Positions 60,706 to 64,000 of a stretch of 64,000 nucleotides of DNA are shown piece after piece. Position numbers and translations under genes: made by a program. Source of the DNA: Flavivirga jejuensis (GTDB lineage: Bacteria; Bacteroidota; Bacteroidia; Flavobacteriales; Flavobacteriaceae); assembly GCF_030540765.1 (NCBI RefSeq), contig NZ_JAUOEL010000001.1:62001-126000 (forward strand), in the 5' to 3' direction. The notes beneath the pieces are model-generated. The model was not told the origin of the DNA. It made no database searches and saw only the letters and a list, made by a program, of their open reading frames with translations. How positions within the stretch are numbered: position 1 is the stretch's first letter; every line of letters begins with the position of its first letter.

Positions 60706-60985
60706 AAAATCCCGCTCGGGCACAGTATGTTCGCTACCGCTAACTTTTCTAGCTAGTGGCGTTAAGAGTAAGAAAAAAGAGAATACCCGATACTTTTTTA
60801 TAAAACTTGAGTGATTGCTTTAAAATTAATTGTTCAAACTAGTTCTTGTAGTCTTGGCTAGGTTACAATAATTTTTATAAAAATCTTAAACTGTACGATA
60901 ACTCCTGGTGTGTTTTTAAATAAACACACTATTTTAGCCACTCACATAATGGGAATATAGTTACCATGGTAACTATATCTAATGG
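60706..60985 (+). repeat. ~280-bp cassette-leader repeat, copy 3
   Basis: Third copy of the module. Here the whole attC-like left arm precedes it. The palindrome ATATAGTTA-N6-TAACTATAT is at 60955-60978, an 8-bp terminator-like hairpin GTGTGTTT/AAACACAC precedes it, and the junction G|TTAGGC follows. Confidence 0.8.
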
Positions 60986-60996
60986 TTAGGCAACAT

Positions 60997-62022
60997 ATGA
61001 AAAAAACATTCGGAATATTATTTACAATTTGCCTTTTGTTGTTTAATTGTTCTAAATCGGCGGACAATTCTGACCGTAAAAATGACCTGTCAAATTATGA
61101 TTTTAATGGAAAAATAAAATCTGTAAAATCTGAACTTTTCAATCTAATTATAGAGAAAGACACTTTTAAGATCGGAGAAAAAATAAATTCGCTTGCATTT
61201 GACCGGAATTCTCTTCTCGAATTTAATGAACTCGGAAACTTGGCTTCAATGAAAGAGTTTCTTTCCAATGGTAAAGTAATTAACGAAGAAATCTACACTT
61301 ACGATAAAAATAACCTATTAATTAAAAGAAAGGAAATTGATAATTACGGTAAAGGTTCATTTTTAGACTTCGAATTTAATTATGACACTAAAGACAGTTT
61401 GACTCGCATTTTAATATCTAGCGATGGATTTAAAAGAGTTCTAAAAATTGAGAGAGATAGCAATAATCGTCCAATAAAAAGAGAAACAATTCAAAATGAT
61501 ACAGTCCAATTGACTTACATTGTAAAATATGACCAAAACGACAATTTGATTTCTGAAAGTCAATTTAGATATAAAAACGTACCAGTAAAATTAATCGAAA
61601 GAAGTTTTAATAATCGAAATCTGAAAGAAACAGAAAAGGTTATCGAGTATAGAACTTGGGACACAATCAGAATAGAAAACAAATACTTTTACGATAAGAA
61701 CAATAAACTAAGCGTTGAGAAATTCAATATAGAAAACGATTCGACCTTTGACGAAACAAAAAATAAATATTACAAAAAGGGAGAACTAAAGGAGTCAATT
61801 ACAGAAATTGGAGATAATGAATTCACTCTTATTGAAATAAATCTATACAATGAAAATGGGGATTTGTTTAAAAAAACGGTCAAAACAAGTGACGGAAAAA
61901 CAAACGATGTTTGGATGTCTGATTTTAAATACGATTTAGAAAATAATTGGATTGAAAAAATTGAATTTAAAAACGATAAACCGTTAAGAATAGTAAAACG
62001 GACAATTGAATATTATAAATAA
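60997..62022 (+). CDS. Lipoprotein with YD-like repeats (cassette gene)
   Basis: From the ATG at 60997 (the frame at 60982 begins in the junction) the 341-residue protein has a lipoprotein signal (MKKTFGILFTICLLLFNC) and many repeats of the type YDKNNLLIKRKEID, YDQNDNLISESQF and YDLENNWIEKIEF, similar to the YD repeats of surface wrapping proteins. It should be anchored in the outer membrane or periplasm. The cassette starts at GTTAGGC (60985) and its matching core GCCTAAC lies at 62031. Confidence 0.75.
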   Translation: MKKTFGILFTICLLLFNCSKSADNSDRKNDLSNYDFNGKIKSVKSELFNLIIEKDTFKIGEKINSLAFDRNSLLEFNELGNLASMKEFLSNGKVINEEIYTYDKNNLLIKRKEIDNYGKGSFLDFEFNYDTKDSLTRILISSDGFKRVLKIERDSNNRPIKRETIQNDTVQLTYIVKYDQNDNLISESQFRYKNVPVKLIERSFNNRNLKETEKVIEYRTWDTIRIENKYFYDKNNKLSVEKFNIENDSTFDETKNKYYKKGELKESITEIGDNEFTLIEINLYNENGDLFKKTVKTSDGKTNDVWMSDFKYDLENNWIEKIEFKNDKPLRIVKRTIEYYK

Positions 62023-62041
62023 AATACGTTGCCTAACACCG

Positions 62042-62190
62042 GTGGCTGTTGCACAACTACTTTTTTTGACTAAATTAGGTTGTTTCTGAGAACTTTAAAA
62101 ATGATAAATACTGATAATCAATAACTTAGTAATTGTTTGAAAATTAAAAACACATGATTTTCTAAAAATTTTGAGTTGTGCAACAGTCAC
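62042..62190. mobile_element. MITE (15-bp terminal inverted repeats), copy in lipoprotein cassette attC
   Basis: 149 bp, nearly identical in the interior to 40408-40556, again just after the AACACCG of the 3' core. The direct repeat of flanking bases is not clear (ACCG/ACCG at best). Confidence 0.85.
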
Positions 62191-62220
62191 ACCGTATATA
62201 ATTTATTGCTAGTTCAAGCC

Positions 62221-62353
62221 CAATGTCATTAAGTTAAGGAATTTTATCCTATTTCGTCACATTGAGCGCAGTCGAAATGCTTTTAAAAACTAAGGTTTAT
62301 AAGGTCTTAGACTGCGCTCAGACTGACATTTTAGTCTTAACTTAATGACATTG
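62221..62353. mobile_element. Second MITE, 18-bp perfect terminal inverted repeats and 10-bp target duplication
   Basis: 133 bp from CAATGTCATTAAGTTAAG to CTTAACTTAATGACATTG, flanked on both sides by AGTTCAAGCC (62211-62220 and 62354-62363). Inside is GAGCGCAGTCGAA/AGACTGCGCTCA, similar to the REP-like repeat at 50.5 kb. No coding capacity. The perfect duplication shows a recent insertion. Confidence 0.9.
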
Positions 62354-62454
62354 AGTTCAAGCCTACTTACGAAAGTCCTCGCGGACTTTCTATCTGTGAT
62401 TTATTTGCTACTTTAGTGCTTAAACACGTAACGAAATCATACACAAACACGTTA

Positions 62455-64000
62455 GTGTGCCACGAAGTGACACACATCCAGTAGGTGAAAATCCTACCAG
62501 AGCAATTCACTGTTCACTCTGAAGAAACATGGACAGTAAGTTTCGTGAGGTACTCGCTGAAGCTCCATGTTATCAAATAATCAAGCCGTAATGCGCAAGC
62601 GTGAACCCGTAGTAGCTTCGATATGTGTATCAGTAGATTTGGGGAGAGTTTTGACGGTCTCGAACCCTGCCATATTACAATAATTAACAGTAGATTAAAT
62701 TGTAATAAACTACCGGAGTCATAGGGATGGCGTGATTATAGATGGATGTTTGTTAAACGTGGGAGGTCTCCAATAACAGCAATTGGCAATTGTAAATGAT
62801 TGTATATAAGTATTACGAAGTTACAATTAGTTATTAGAGAAATCGGATGAGCTCATAGTACCTATAATGTTAGAGACAACAAAACTCTACCTAGGAAAGG
62901 AGCTCTACTTTAGAAAAGCTTATATGAAAAACAGAACGACGAGTATTGATGACCATCTATTAGCAAGTCCTTCACAATGTGAAGAAAGGATTCGTGTTTT
63001 TCAAAGGAAGCTATACATTAGAGCTAAGCAAGACAAAAGCTTCAAGGCGTTTAGTCTTTACGGAAAATTGTGTGAAGATATAACGTTAATAGAAGCTTAC
63101 AGAAGAGTCAAAAGCAACTATTCCAAGGGGGTAGGCGTAGATGGGCAGAGTTTTGAAGATATCGAAAAGCAAGGCTTAAAACCCTTTTTAGAAGCTATTC
63201 AACAGGATTTAGTCCAAGGCATTTACAAGAGTAAAGCAGTCAAGCAAGTACTCATCCCTAAAGAAAAGAAAGGAGACTTTAGGAAACTAGGTATACCAAC
63301 AATTCGAGATCGTGTTGTACAGATGGCTGTCAAGCTGTTAATCGAACCACTATGGGAATCAGAATTTTGTAAAACTTCTTACGGATTTCGCCCCAAAAGA
63401 GGCGCAAAACAAGCGATAAAACAAGTAAAACAAAACATTTATGATGGACACCAATTTGTCTATGATGCGGATTTATCAAAATACTTTGATACGATTCCTC
63501 ACAATAAATTATTTGTCTTACTAAAGAAAAGGTTGGTAGATAAAGGAATCCTAAGTTTGATACATCAATGGCTTACAGCTCCAGTGCGGCTGCCCAATGG
63601 AAAGCTCTTAGCAAGTACAGCGGGAAGTCCGCAAGGTGGAGTTATATCACCATTACTATCAAATATTTATCTCCATGCGTTTGATGAAATTGTAAATGAT
63701 CCAAAGGGAAAGTTTGCAAGAGCAAACATTCGTATGGTACGTTATGCAGATGATTTTCTGTTAATGGGTAAGTGGTATTTTAGTAAAGATATCCTTCATT
63801 ACATTGACAGAATAATGGATAACATGGGATTAACCCTAAATAAAGAAAAGACCAAACTATTGCACAGTTGCAGAAGTAGTCTGTTCTTTTTAGGTTTTGA
63901 GTTCAGGAATATCAAATCCAAATTTGGATGGAATACAAAGAACTATACTAATGTACGTCCCAGTATGAAATCACGCTCCAAGTTGTTCACCCAGTTGCGA
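62455..64000 (+). mobile_element. Group II intron (5' part), inserted at an attC-like junction
   Basis: Starts GTGTGCCACGAAGTGACACA, which follows the GUGYG intron rule, directly after the attC-like end ACACGTTA. The first 469 bp are the intron RNA domains before the open reading frame, and a reverse transcriptase begins at 62924. The 3' end lies outside the window. A start two bases later is also possible. Confidence 0.8.
62924..64000 (+). CDS. ltrA: Group II intron reverse transcriptase/maturase, partial
   Basis: The frame starts with the ATG at 62924 (ribosome-binding-like AGGAAAGGAGCT upstream) and runs off the window after 355 residues. It contains the RT blocks VKQVLIPKEKKGDFRKLGIP, SYGFRPKRGAKQAIKQ, YDADLSKYFDTI, GSPQGGVISPLLSNIYLH and the active-site YADD at residues 274-277 (RMVRYADDFLL), with LLHSCRSSLFFLGFEF following. 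This is typical of bacterial class C-like intron-encoded proteins. Confidence 0.92.
   Translation, partial: MKNRTTSIDDHLLASPSQCEERIRVFQRKLYIRAKQDKSFKAFSLYGKLCEDITLIEAYRRVKSNYSKGVGVDGQSFEDIEKQGLKPFLEAIQQDLVQGIYKSKAVKQVLIPKEKKGDFRKLGIPTIRDRVVQMAVKLLIEPLWESEFCKTSYGFRPKRGAKQAIKQVKQNIYDGHQFVYDADLSKYFDTIPHNKLFVLLKKRLVDKGILSLIHQWLTAPVRLPNGKLLASTAGSPQGGVISPLLSNIYLHAFDEIVNDPKGKFARANIRMVRYADDFLLMGKWYFSKDILHYIDRIMDNMGLTLNKEKTKLLHSCRSSLFFLGFEFRNIKSKFGWNTKNYTNVRPSMKSRSKLFTQLR

Larger units (their letters stand above)
62031..62454 (+). repeat. attC-like site of the lipoprotein cassette with two MITEs
   Basis: GCCTAAC (62031-62037) is the complement of GTTAGGC (60985-60991). It is followed by ACCG, the 149-bp MITE, the left arm ACCGTATATAATTTATTGC, a second MITE (62221-62353) in AGTTCAAGCC, the apical stem GAAAGTCC-tcgc-GGACTTTC, GCTTAAACACG, and the right arm GAAATCATACACAAACACG ending in GTTA, where a group II intron begins. 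All expected parts of an attC can be found once the insertions are removed. Confidence 0.75.

Noticed and set aside
62455-62923. tRNA- or CRISPR-like structure in the region before the reverse transcriptase
   Set aside because: The many short inverted repeats are explained by the group II intron RNA domains; there are no regular direct repeats with spacers.

Overview
The window comes from an AT-rich genome of the Bacteroidota, most likely a marine member of the Flavobacteriaceae. The evidence is T9SS-type C-terminal sorting domains, promoter elements of the flavobacterial TAnnTTTG type, a fused hemC-hemD gene, HemJ in place of HemG/HemY, many AraC-type regulators, and secreted beta-helix/CBM6 proteins of the kind used on algal polysaccharides. 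Gene names below rest on motifs read directly from the translations; no database search was possible.

Layout. From 0 to 10 kb there is a haem pathway region: a minus-strand operon hemA, hemCD, a cyclase-family gene, hemE, then an EI24 membrane protein running off the left edge, with a divergent AraC regulator. A secreted PQQ-propeller-like protein separates these from hemH-hemJ. From 10 to 36 kb is ordinary chromosome: histidine kinase, crotonase, radical SAM protein, an acyl-ACP desaturase/PlsC pair, bacilliredoxin, a TerB-DnaJ protein, POT transporter, LD-carboxypeptidase, metG, ferritin, OmpA lipoprotein, Tex and a HAD phosphatase. It includes decayed genes (a DksA/TraR-like gene at 21.9 kb and fragments at 24.2-24.4 kb). 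From 43.4 to 56.6 kb lie two paralogous beta-helix proteins and a TetR, RND/MMPL permease, LolA-like protein and outer-membrane barrel unit with repeated TetR-box candidates.

The most interesting content is two arrays of integron-like gene cassettes: 37.0-43.3 kb (genes on the minus strand) and 58.4-62.5 kb (genes on the plus strand). Each intact cassette begins at a G|TTRRRY-like junction, and its 3' end carries the exact complement (for example GTTGGCAAA/TTTGCCAAC, GTTGCCAG/CTGGCAAC, GTTAGGC/GCCTAAC). That 3' end is followed by a long imperfect palindrome with a compensating apical stem, which is the layout of an integron attC site. No integrase is in the window. Several of these sites carry a ~149-bp MITE at nearly the same position. 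One also carries a second MITE with an 18-bp terminal repeat and a 10-bp target duplication. Group II introns (one remnant, one running off the right edge) are inserted in two of the sites. A palindromic operator/promoter-like module (half-site ATATAGTTA) stands just before the cassette junction in both arrays and occurs three times in the plus-strand array within ~280-bp direct repeats.

Other noncoding features include intrinsic terminators, dispersed repeats (28.3/56.7 kb and 16.9/54.4 kb), a structured RNA candidate at 57.8 kb, and two promoters placed so close to the start codon (hemH, plsC) that leaderless transcripts are likely.
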